Positions 6,601 through 13,515 of a stretch of DNA of 18,318 nt are shown piece by piece. The stretch is taken from the NCBI GenBank assembly GCA_028697565.1, contig JAQVEU010000004.1:1-18318 (forward strand), in the 5' to 3' direction. The translations under genes were made by a program, and so were the position numbers. How positions within the stretch are numbered: position 1 is the first letter of the stretch; every line of letters starts with the position of its first letter. The stretch comes from Candidatus Ratteibacteria bacterium. GTDB lineage: Bacteria; Ratteibacteria; UBA8468; B48-G9; JAFGKM01. The notes beneath the pieces were generated by a model. It made no database searches, was not told the DNA's origin, and saw only the letters and a program-made list of their open reading frames with translations.

Positions 6601-7232
6601 TTAAATATCTCCTTATTGAAACAGTACCAGAACACAAGGTCAAGATGTGCAAGAGGAATACCTATATTATCAGCAAAATCTCTCATACTGTTTTCTATAT
6701 CCATATATCTTGCTTTTGTAAGTGTGCCCGGGATACTTTTTATAATAGCACACATATATAGTCCTTTCAGTATATGTCTGTCAAGTATAGCAAACTTTTC
6801 TCCCCTACCGATATTTCTTAAGAAATGGCTTGCCTCCTTCCATCCCATACCTCTTACATTAGATACTATATATTCTCTTAAAACAATTGGGTCTTTATTG
6901 CTATCAATGATCTTTTTCAAAGAACATCCACCATTGAAAAATTTGTCCCTTGCCTCTACAATATAATCTGCCTTGTTATTTCTGAATCTAATACCATAAA
7001 AATTGTCTGCGATGGTTTTTCGGTCCCCTTTCTGTAAGATTCCTTTGTTATAAAGATTTTCAATGTTGTCCCAGCATACCCTTGCTCTACACTGAGGTGT
7101 CAAGAGACAGAAAAAAAACTCCTTTGCTATATCTTCTTCTGTTTTACCCCTTTTAAGCTCTTCCATCCGTTCTTCTATCAGCGGTTTTATGTTTCTATAT
7201 GTTTCTTGCAAGGTTGTAATCATATCATTCAT
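6597..7232 (-). CDS. ogg: 8-oxoguanine DNA glycosylase/AP lyase, Ogg2 type
   Basis: A 211-residue bifunctional N-glycosylase/DNA lyase of the Ogg2 family, about the usual length. The helix-hairpin-helix segment reads VRGMGWKEASHFLRNIG, with K132 as the catalytic lysine, and D151 (AILDRHIL) is the conserved aspartate. It removes oxidised guanine from DNA. It is the first gene of the stress operon and overlaps the perR-like start by 4 bases. The ATG at 7232 lies only 6 bases beyond a TATAAT box and has no ribosome site that could fall inside the transcript, so it may be translated from a leaderless mRNA. Confidence 0.9.
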   Translation of the reverse strand: MNDMITTLQETYRNIKPLIEERMEELKRGKTEEDIAKEFFFCLLTPQCRARVCWDNIENLYNKGILQKGDRKTIADNFYGIRFRNNKADYIVEARDKFFNGGCSLKKIIDSNKDPIVLREYIVSNVRGMGWKEASHFLRNIGRGEKFAILDRHILKGLYMCAIIKSIPGTLTKARYMDIENSMRDFADNIGIPLAHLDLVFWYCFNKEIFK

Positions 7233-7245
7233 ATAATAATTATAC
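7231..7245. promoter_or_regulatory. candidate PerR/Fur operator
   Basis: TATAAT-A-ATTATA (7232-7244) is a perfect 6-1-6 palindrome. Against the Bacillus PerR box TTATAATnATTATAA it agrees at 12 of 14 informative positions, differing only at the two outermost bases. It covers the -10 box and the first base of the glycosylase start codon, an ideal place for repression. Binding is inferred. A/T-rich palindromes also arise by chance, but its position heading the only PerR-containing operon here supports it. Confidence 0.6.
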
Positions 7246-7266
7246 CTCTGAAAAAATCCCTGTCAA
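7239..7266 (-). promoter_or_regulatory. sigma-70-type promoter of the stress operon
   Basis: On the minus strand: TTGACA (7266-7261), a 16-base spacer, and TATAAT (7244-7239). Both hexamers match the consensus perfectly. The expected start of transcription, 6-7 bases after the -10 box, falls on or beside the A of the glycosylase ATG. Confidence 0.8.
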
Positions 7267-7271
7267 GTTTA

Positions 7272-7301
7272 TTGCCAAAGTTCTGCAATATCTGTTATAA
7301 T
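7272..7301 (+). promoter_or_regulatory. divergent promoter toward pit
   Basis: TTGCCA (7272-7277), an 18-base spacer, and TATAAT (7296-7301) on the plus strand. Its -35 box is only 5 bases from that of the opposite promoter. A transcript would have a leader of about 245 bases running through the repeat block before the phosphate transporter gene. Confidence 0.5.
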
Positions 7302-7347
7302 ATATCAATAAAGATTGGTATATTAGGCACAAAGGCACAGAGTGCTG

Positions 7348-7535
7348 AAATCCCCCTCAATCCCGAAATCCCTTCCGACTTCCATTTACAAAAGGGAAGA
7401 ACCTAAATCCCCTCTTACACTGCCTTGTCAAAGGAGAGAACCTTTATAAAAGGGGGGAATGGGGGGATTTCTCCTTTCTTTATTAAAGGAAGGTTGGGAT
7501 GGATTTTAAGTTTTGACTTTTGAGTTTTACATTTT
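7348..7535. repeat. composite repeat block with A/T tail
   Basis: AAATCCCCCTCAATCCC near 7349 is imperfectly mirrored by GGGGGGAATGGGGGGATTT near 7454-7472, giving a long inverted repeat. TCCTTT/AAAGGA forms a further small hairpin after it. The block ends in the tail AGTTTTGACTTTTGAGTTTT (about 7509-7528). It has no coding potential. This fills the gene-free region between the divergent promoters and pit. Confidence 0.5.
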
Positions 7536-7548
7536 TACTTTATATTAT
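7520..7548 (+). promoter_or_regulatory. candidate proximal promoter of pit
   Basis: TTGAGT (7520-7525), a 17-base spacer, and TATTAT (7543-7548), ending 5 bases before the pit ATG. The -35 box is part of the dispersed TTTTGAGTTTT repeat. There is no Shine-Dalgarno sequence, so a transcript from here would be leaderless. Confidence 0.45.
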
Positions 7549-7553
7549 ATATT

Positions 7554-8528
7554 ATGATTTTCATCCCTATAATTCTCGCAGCTTTATATATGGGCTGGTC
7601 AATGGGAGCCAATGATGCTGCCAACTGTATTGGAGCGGATATTGGCTCAGGAATGATGCCTTTAAAGGTAGGTATTGCCATAACCTGTGTATTTTGTTTT
7701 CTTGGGGCAGTTTTTCTTGGCGGTAATGTGATAAAAACAATAGGCACAGGTGTTGTTGATATAAATTGTCTTCCGCTTAATGAAAGAAACCTTCTTGCAC
7801 TTACATCACTTTTTAGTGCAGCAGTATGGGGAACCATTGCTACCTATAAAAAGTTCCCTGTATCAACATCGCATTCTATCGTGGGTGCTGTTGCCGGCGG
7901 AGGGCTTGTCTTAGGCACCTCTCTCCATCTGGAAAAGATAATACAGATATTTATATGCTGGATACTTACTCCTATAGGTTCCTGTGTTTTTACTGTACTG
8001 TTTTATTATATCTGCAGGTCTTTTTTCAGAATTCCTGTGATAAGAAGGCATCACCGTGCCATAATGTATGTCCTTATATACATTACAAGTGCATATCTTG
8101 CTTTCTCATGGGGTGCAAATGATGTTGCTAATGCCACAGGAATTTTAATAGGAATACAAAAAGTCAGCTCTCAACAGGCAGCAGTTATAGGAGCACTTGC
8201 AATAGGGATAGGTGTTATTACCTGGGGATACAGGGTTATTGAAACAGTGGGATTCAAAATAACACATATTACACCTCTTATGACCATTGCTATTGAGATA
8301 GCCACTGCTTTAAATGTGCATCTGTACACCCGCTTTGGTATTCCTGTCTCTACCTCACACGCAATTGTAGGAGCGGTCTGGGGTGCAGGACTTGTTCAGG
8401 GAATAAAAACAGTGAACCTGAAGTTAGGACGCGATATAGTAGTTACATGGGCAGTAACTCCGTTTATCTCGGGTATAATAACATACATAACATTAGGGAT
8501 ACTTTTAACATTAACAAAAGGAGGGTGA
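7554..8528 (+). CDS. pit: PiT-family low-affinity phosphate transporter
   Basis: A 324-residue integral membrane protein of the inorganic phosphate transporter (PiT, PF01384) family. The two internal repeats each carry the family signatures: GANDAAN from 18 and GANDVAN from 187, and PVSTSHS from 102 and PVSTSHA from 264. About ten hydrophobic segments can be seen. It imports phosphate, or a metal-phosphate complex, using a proton or sodium gradient. No ribosome site precedes the ATG at 7554, and the next methionine (residue 13) has none either, so the start rests on the hydrophobic N-terminus and a possible leaderless transcript. The DUF47 gene follows after 4 bases. Confidence 0.93.
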   Translation: MIFIPIILAALYMGWSMGANDAANCIGADIGSGMMPLKVGIAITCVFCFLGAVFLGGNVIKTIGTGVVDINCLPLNERNLLALTSLFSAAVWGTIATYKKFPVSTSHSIVGAVAGGGLVLGTSLHLEKIIQIFICWILTPIGSCVFTVLFYYICRSFFRIPVIRRHHRAIMYVLIYITSAYLAFSWGANDVANATGILIGIQKVSSQQAAVIGALAIGIGVITWGYRVIETVGFKITHITPLMTIAIEIATALNVHLYTRFGIPVSTSHAIVGAVWGAGLVQGIKTVNLKLGRDIVVTWAVTPFISGIITYITLGILLTLTKGG

Positions 8529-8532
8529 CAGA

Positions 8533-9201
8533 ATGGAAAGGACAAGAAACATTCTGGCATGGCTTGGAGATAAGGGAGAAGAAGAGATATTAAACCTTGT
8601 GCTGAAACATATGGAAAAGTCATATGAGTGCGTGGTAGAGATGAAAGGCAGCATTGAGGCACTGATGAAAAACGACATCACCCTTAAAAATCAACATATC
8701 AACAGGGCAAAAAACACTGAACGTGAGGGAGATGAGATTAAAATAAAGATAATGGGTGAACTATCAAAGGGTATGTTCCTGCCACCTGACAGGGAAGACC
8801 TTATACTCCTGAATGAAAGTTTGAATGACATAGCAGACAGCGCAAAAGGTGTGGTCAGATTACTTGAGTTTTTTGAAAAAGGGCCATCTGAAGAACTTGA
8901 TAAACTTCTTCTTGATGATAGTTTATTAGCAGTCAAGGCGGCTGAGAAACTGATGTCAGCGATAAATGCACTTGTGAATAGCGAAGCAGATACGGTGATG
9001 GAGGTATGTGCACAGATTGAGATAATTGAAGAGGAAGGTGATAACAGACGACGGGGCCTAATACAGGCATTGATAAAAACATCTTTAGGCCCGCAACTGA
9101 CCATCCTTGTCTATGAAATAATTGATAATATTGAAAATGTCCTTGACTGTATCAAAAGGGCTGGAAGTACAGTTCGACTTTTATCTATCAAGGCAAGATA
9201 A
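8533..9201 (+). CDS. DUF47/PhoU-like phosphate transport accessory protein
   Basis: A 222-residue all-helical protein of the DUF47 (TIGR00153) family, distantly like PhoU. It is rich in Glu, Asp and Lys in long amphipathic helices, with the acidic E-x-x-x-D/E patterns that bind metal clusters in this group (for example NTEREGDEIK and EIIEEEGDNRR). Genes of this type almost always follow pit and are thought to regulate or assist it. The GGAGGG ribosome site overlaps the pit stop. It ends 2 bases before the convergent enolase-family gene, with no terminator hairpin between them. Confidence 0.9.
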   Translation: MERTRNILAWLGDKGEEEILNLVLKHMEKSYECVVEMKGSIEALMKNDITLKNQHINRAKNTEREGDEIKIKIMGELSKGMFLPPDREDLILLNESLNDIADSAKGVVRLLEFFEKGPSEELDKLLLDDSLLAVKAAEKLMSAINALVNSEADTVMEVCAQIEIIEEEGDNRRRGLIQALIKTSLGPQLTILVYEIIDNIENVLDCIKRAGSTVRLLSIKAR

Positions 9202-9203
9202 TT

Positions 9204-10484
9204 TTACACTTTTGATTTATAATACTCTGACACATCAAATATGCCGCCACTCTTTGCATAAAAATCAGGAGTAAGGTGGAATATGCCATCCACAGGCACA
9301 ACCCACTCTGCCTCTGGAAAAGGATGCCTCTGTATAAGTTTGCCCCAGTCCCTGTAGCTTTGATGGCCATTGGACTCAACCACAGGTATCTTAAGTCCTG
9401 GGAGTGGTTTTAACCTGCATGCAAGATTCTTGTTCCACTCAACAAGTGGAGGTATAACTGTAAGGTCAGCACAAAAATAGTCCATACCCAACCTTTCTGC
9501 CTCTTTAACAATCTTCAGTGTCATACTCAGTGTCTTGGCTATGGGTTTAAGTGCTACCCCTTTATATCCCATCTGACTTCTCTTTATCACATCCTCATCT
9601 GTATGGGCACTTTCATCTGCAACAATCCTTACAGGAAACTCACCTACATCTACTTCTAACTCTTCAGGAAACGGCTCTTCCATTATTATCACTCTGTCAA
9701 GTGCACCGAGCCCATCTATAAAGTCAATCAGTTTCCATAACCGCTCCTTACTGTCATATCTGCCATTCGCATCAAAATAGTATGGGAGTTTACCATTCTC
9801 AGTGTAGGGGGTTGGTATATCTCCAAATCTCTCATGAATACTTTTAATCCTCTCTGTATCCCACCTTAACATTTTCTCTCTGTCACCATCCTTATCAGGG
9901 TCTGAACCAATTTTTATCTTTAGTGTGAAGAACCCTTCATCTATGGCTTTGCCTATATCTTCAAGAGGGACAGCATATGACATTAAAGGGATACAGGCAA
10001 CAAGCGAGTGTTTATATTTCAATGGTCCACGGTAAGCAGGAGGTATCATCTCAAGAAAGTCCTGTCTTCCTGTATCCTTTGCATAAAGAACCCAGAGTGC
10101 ATTATCCAGCGCTACAAGTGCATTAAGGGTAAATGTCTTCCTTAAATTTTCCTTCCCTGTAATCTTCTTTGCATAGGAATGTATATCCTCTACAGATGAC
10201 TCAAGAAATGTAATAGGGTCTTCTATCTCTCTGTCTTTAAGCCTCCCTGCCGCATACTCTGTGACAGAAAACATTAGTGCATTACCACCTGCCTCACTGT
10301 GAGATGAGAAGACATCTGCGTCCGACCATAAGACACTCTGGGTGCCAAGTCCTATACCGAAATTGTTTTCTGTCTCTGCATATACAATTGTCTGCCATGC
10401 CCCTGTAAGATACCCTCCTTTAAAACCAAGTGGTGTACTGAATGGCTCTACATCAAAGCCCAGATTTACCTTTTTTATCTTCAT
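9204..10484 (-). CDS. enolase-superfamily enzyme (mandelate racemase/muconate lactonizing type)
   Basis: A 426-residue member of the enolase superfamily: an N-terminal capping domain and a C-terminal barrel. The residues that matter are in order: the base motif K189-I-K191, metal ligands D238 (YFDANG), E269/E270 (MEEPFPEE) and D290-E291 (VADESAH), then K313 (ALKPIAK) as a possible second base. It should abstract a proton next to a carboxylate, typically of an acid sugar, but the substrate cannot be read from the sequence. I chose ATG 10484 because GGGAGGGG lies just upstream. An in-frame ATG at 10496 has no ribosome site. It is divergent from ccdA. Confidence 0.82.
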   Translation of the reverse strand: MKIKKVNLGFDVEPFSTPLGFKGGYLTGAWQTIVYAETENNFGIGLGTQSVLWSDADVFSSHSEAGGNALMFSVTEYAAGRLKDREIEDPITFLESSVEDIHSYAKKITGKENLRKTFTLNALVALDNALWVLYAKDTGRQDFLEMIPPAYRGPLKYKHSLVACIPLMSYAVPLEDIGKAIDEGFFTLKIKIGSDPDKDGDREKMLRWDTERIKSIHERFGDIPTPYTENGKLPYYFDANGRYDSKERLWKLIDFIDGLGALDRVIIMEEPFPEELEVDVGEFPVRIVADESAHTDEDVIKRSQMGYKGVALKPIAKTLSMTLKIVKEAERLGMDYFCADLTVIPPLVEWNKNLACRLKPLPGLKIPVVESNGHQSYRDWGKLIQRHPFPEAEWVVPVDGIFHLTPDFYAKSGGIFDVSEYYKSKV

Positions 10485-10496
10485 CACCCCTCCCAT

Positions 10497-10548
10497 TTAG
10501 TTTTTTTTCTATTACGATATATAATAATACACAATGGATATAACTCAA
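10497..10548. promoter_or_regulatory. overlapping divergent promoters, enolase-family gene and ccdA
   Basis: Plus strand: TATAAT (10520-10525) ends 8 bases before the ccdA ATG, with only a weak -35 match. Minus strand: TTGAGT (10548-10543), a 16-base spacer, and TATTAT (10526-10521) would read the enolase-family gene. Its -35 box would lie within the first codons of ccdA. The two -10 boxes overlap, so the promoters should compete. Confidence 0.45.
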
Positions 10549-11220
10549 AACTATTCTGTCTTTTTAAGTTTTGCCGCGGGTGTCCTTTCTTTTTTCAGTC
10601 CCTGTATACTTCCCCTAATCCCTGCATATCTATCCTATATTACAGGGGTCTCTGTGGAAAACATAGCAGAAGGTAGTAAAAACTGGATAAAAAATCTTTC
10701 TCTTGTTCTATCCTTTATAGCGGGTTTTACATTTATCTTCACAATATTAGGGGCATCTGCTACATACCTCGGTAAATACCTTCTTACCAGGCAGAAGATT
10801 TTAAGGCTCGCAGGTGGAACTATTATTATACTCTTTGGACTACATCTCACAGGTCTCTTGAAAATAATCCCCCTTTACAGACAAAAAAAGGTCCAGATGA
10901 ATAGGATAGTAAGCGGATATACAGGTGCATTCCTTATAGGTATGGTATTTGCTGCTGGCTGGACACCCTGTGTGGGACCGGTACTTGCCTCAATACTTAT
11001 AGTTGCCTCATCACAGGAGACAGTTTTAAGAGGCATCATACTACTCGTCTCCTATTCCATTGGTATCGGTGTGCCATTTATTATAACAACAATCCTTATT
11101 AATAAAATGTTGGGTGTATTATCTTTTTTTAAACGGCACACACACCCCGTTGAGATAATAACAGGGATACTTCTTATGATAATGGGGCTTCTGCTTATTC
11201 TTGGGAAACGTTATATTTAA
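10534..11220 (+). CDS. ccdA: CcdA-family thiol-disulfide membrane transporter
   Basis: A 228-residue protein with six hydrophobic segments, matching the CcdA/DsbD-beta family. The two redox cysteines are in place: C24 in FFSPCILP and C146 in GWTPCVGP, each in a proline-flanked motif. It carries reducing power from cytoplasmic thioredoxin across the membrane to extracytoplasmic thiols, for example for c-type haem attachment or disulfide repair. No outside thioredoxin-like partner is encoded nearby. There is no Shine-Dalgarno sequence before the ATG, which lies 8 bases after TATAAT, so a leaderless transcript is possible. Confidence 0.9.
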   Translation: MDITQNYSVFLSFAAGVLSFFSPCILPLIPAYLSYITGVSVENIAEGSKNWIKNLSLVLSFIAGFTFIFTILGASATYLGKYLLTRQKILRLAGGTIIILFGLHLTGLLKIIPLYRQKKVQMNRIVSGYTGAFLIGMVFAAGWTPCVGPVLASILIVASSQETVLRGIILLVSYSIGIGVPFIITTILINKMLGVLSFFKRHTHPVEIITGILLMIMGLLLILGKRYI

Positions 11221-11230
11221 GTAGCAACTA

Positions 11231-11348
11231 CTCCCTTCTCTATTTCCCTCGCCACTTATGGGAGAGGATGTAGGTTCTCCCCTTGATAAGGGGGAGTTAG
11301 AGGGGGTTTGGTGAGGGGGAAATTTTAGAGTTTTGGACCTTGAGTTTA
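11231..11348. repeat. composite repeat: G/C hairpins plus TTTTGGACCTTGAGTTT tail
   Basis: CCCTC/GGGAG and CTCCCCTT/AAGGGGGAG (11277-11296) hairpins are followed by GGTGAGGGGGAAA and the A/T tail. The order matches 3842-3915. It occupies the space between the convergent ccdA and phosphofructokinase genes, and its tail runs into the last codons of the latter. Confidence 0.55.
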
Positions 11349-12560
11349 CTGCTTCTTCAATGGATACTTTTTCAATACACCTATTTCAGGAAGTTTACCA
11401 GCCAATGGTTTTGCATAATCAATAAATGCCTCTGTAGTATTATTACCTTCACTATTGATAAAATTGTCAGGCATACTCCTGGTCTGCTTTGCAACCTTTG
11501 TAAGTTCCACTGGTTCAAAGTATACCGCATACTTTTTACCTTCTTTTCTCTTTATTGATACAGAACCACTTTCTAATCTTCCTGAGGTAGCGTATTTCAC
11601 AGCAAGGACACCTACCTGATATGCCTCTTTTGCATCAATATCTGAGTATATCCCAGGGAAGGAACGTTGTAGATACCCGAATGTGTCTGCCCTTACACGG
11701 CCGATATTAAGTTCATTCTTCACAAAATTAGCAAGCAGGTCACCAAGCGCCCCTGTACCGCTTAACTGAACATTTCCATGTGCATCCACCTCTTTTATAA
11801 ACTTTGAAGCAATCGGCTCTCCATTTTCATCACTTATACCTTCTGAAACAGTTATCAGGCACCTGCCATACCTTGAATATACTGTCTCCACATCCTTTAG
11901 AAATTGCTCCTTACTGAAAGGTCTTTCAGGGAAGTATATGAGATGAGGACCATCTCCCTCATAAACACGTGCGAGAGATGTTGCTGCAACAAGAAAGCCG
12001 GCATGCCTTCCCATAATCACATCTATCTTTACACCAGGCAGGGATATATTGTCAAGGTTATCTCCCATCACAGCCATTGCCACAAATTTTGCAGCACTTC
12101 CATATCCTGGTGTGTGGTCATTTTCAAGAAGGTCGTTGTCTATGGTCTTGGGGATATGGAAACACCTGAACTCATAGTTCACCTTTTTTGCATTTTCATT
12201 GAGTATATTTGCTGTCTCAGCAGAGTCATTACCTCCTATGTAAAAGAAGTACCTCACATCATACTTCTGCAACATCTTGAATATAACATCACAGTCCTGC
12301 TCCGAGGGCTTTTTCCTGACACTTCCTAATGCTGCACAGGGAGTATGTGCGACCTTTTTGAGATTTTGCAATGACTCTTTTTTAAGGTCTATCAGTCGCT
12401 CTTCCATTACACCCTTAATTCCGTTAAGTGAGCCATATATTCCCTTTATCTCTTTGTGTTTTTTTGCCTCTATAATTGCTCCTACAATACTTTGATTGAT
12501 AACCACTGTCGGACCACCGCTCTGTGCTATCAACATATTCCCTTTCAACTTTTCTGGCAT
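11346..12560 (-). CDS. phosphofructokinase, pyrophosphate-dependent type
   Basis: A 404-residue member of the phosphofructokinase family. The phosphoryl-donor loop reads G109-G-N-D112-S, with Asp where ATP enzymes have Gly. P137-K138-T-I-D-N-D has the lysine typical of the pyrophosphate class. M183-G-R185-H-A-G is the fructose 6-phosphate loop. It should make fructose 1,6-bisphosphate from fructose 6-phosphate and PPi, reversibly. Asn111 replaces the usual first Asp of this loop. GGAGGGAG lies 3 bases before the ATG. It follows rmlD in the same direction after 118 bases that include an A/T repeat, so it probably has its own promoter, which I cannot place firmly. Confidence 0.88.
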   Translation of the reverse strand: MPEKLKGNMLIAQSGGPTVVINQSIVGAIIEAKKHKEIKGIYGSLNGIKGVMEERLIDLKKESLQNLKKVAHTPCAALGSVRKKPSEQDCDVIFKMLQKYDVRYFFYIGGNDSAETANILNENAKKVNYEFRCFHIPKTIDNDLLENDHTPGYGSAAKFVAMAVMGDNLDNISLPGVKIDVIMGRHAGFLVAATSLARVYEGDGPHLIYFPERPFSKEQFLKDVETVYSRYGRCLITVSEGISDENGEPIASKFIKEVDAHGNVQLSGTGALGDLLANFVKNELNIGRVRADTFGYLQRSFPGIYSDIDAKEAYQVGVLAVKYATSGRLESGSVSIKRKEGKKYAVYFEPVELTKVAKQTRSMPDNFINSEGNNTTEAFIDYAKPLAGKLPEIGVLKKYPLKKQ

Positions 12561-12633
12561 ATCTCCCTCCTTGTTATAATGAATTTTAAGTTTCTTCTAT
12601 ATTCTAATCTTCCAATATTCACTCAGTTCTTTT

Positions 12634-12667
12634 GTTTATAGTTTATAGTTTGAGATTTTGAGTTTAT
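12634..12667. repeat. A/T-rich TTTGAGATTTTGAGTTT repeat
   Basis: Tandem TTTATAGTTTATAG followed by TTTGAGATTTTGAGTTT between rmlD and the phosphofructokinase gene. Here the A/T tail occurs without the G/C hairpin block. Confidence 0.45.
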
Positions 12668-12678
12668 TATTATACCCC

Positions 12679-13515
12679 CTATCCAAGAAATTTTTGAAGG
12701 GCTCCCTCCCAGTGTGGCATTGAAATACCAAGTGATTCAAGCAGAGATGTATCAAGTACTGAATAACGTGGCCTTTCCGCCTTCCTGTTTTGAAAATCTT
12801 CAAACTCCACAGGGATAAGTTCCACATCTATAATTTTAAGAAACTCCTTTATTTTCAAGGCATATTCATACCAGGAACACTCACCCTTATTACACACATT
12901 CACTATACCTGCCCCCCCTTTTTTTATAAGAAACATAACTGCATTGACAAGGTCAGCAACATAGGTAGGGGAATTAACAAGATTGCTGGTCAGAACAAGT
13001 TTTTTTTCTTTTTTCATTAAAGAAGGCAAAGATGAAGCAAAATTTTTCCCCTTTTCCCCGAATATCCTTGAAGTTCTTAAAATAAGAAACCTTTTGAGGA
13101 AATGAGAGATATAATACTCTCCAAGGAGTTTTGTCTGTCCATATACACTTAAAGGGCAGGGGACATCCACCTCTGAATAAGGAGTTGTCTTCTTTCCATC
13201 AAATACAAAGTCGGTGCTGATATATACCATCCTACTGTCTACATCCACACACCCCTCTGTCACATACTGGGTCCCAACTGCATTAACAAGATACGCCTTC
13301 CTATTATTTAACGTGCATCCATCTACATCAGTGTAAGCAGCACAGTGGATAAGCACATCTGGTTTTATCATCCTTATGGTTTCAAGAACCTTTTCTCTGT
13401 CTGTTATATCCATCTCTTCCCTGCCAGGTGCATATACGGTATCCCCTACCTCCATAAAGGCATCCTTAAAAAAACTTCCCACCATACCCTTACCACCTGT
13501 AATTAAGACCTTCAT
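12679..13515 (-). CDS. rmlD: dTDP-4-dehydrorhamnose reductase
   Basis: A 278-residue short-chain-dehydrogenase-type protein that performs the last step to dTDP-L-rhamnose. The NAD(P)H loop is TGGKGMVG (6-13). STDFVFDG (100-107) supplies the catalytic Ser/Thr strand, and the active pair is Y125-x-x-x-K129 (VYGQTKLLGE). The length is normal. It overlaps rmlB by 4 bases (ATGA), and the ribosome site AGGAGG lies inside the end of rmlB. It is the last gene of the rml operon. Confidence 0.94.
   Translation of the reverse strand: MKVLITGGKGMVGSFFKDAFMEVGDTVYAPGREEMDITDREKVLETIRMIKPDVLIHCAAYTDVDGCTLNNRKAYLVNAVGTQYVTEGCVDVDSRMVYISTDFVFDGKKTTPYSEVDVPCPLSVYGQTKLLGEYYISHFLKRFLILRTSRIFGEKGKNFASSLPSLMKKEKKLVLTSNLVNSPTYVADLVNAVMFLIKKGGAGIVNVCNKGECSWYEYALKIKEFLKIIDVELIPVEFEDFQNRKAERPRYSVLDTSLLESLGISMPHWEGALQKFLG

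Noticed and set aside
10485..10496. Upstream ATG for the enolase-family gene
   Set aside because: No ribosome site precedes it, whereas the ATG four codons later has GGGAGGGG directly upstream and begins a typical family N-terminus.
11277..11296. CTCCCCTT/AAGGGGGAG hairpin as a rho-independent terminator for ccdA or the phosphofructokinase gene
   Set aside because: No run of T follows on either strand, and the hairpin is part of a dispersed repeat.
11904..12329. Long plus-strand frame opposite the phosphofructokinase gene
   Set aside because: It is antisense to a well-conserved enzyme gene, lacks a ribosome site, and has no recognisable motif.
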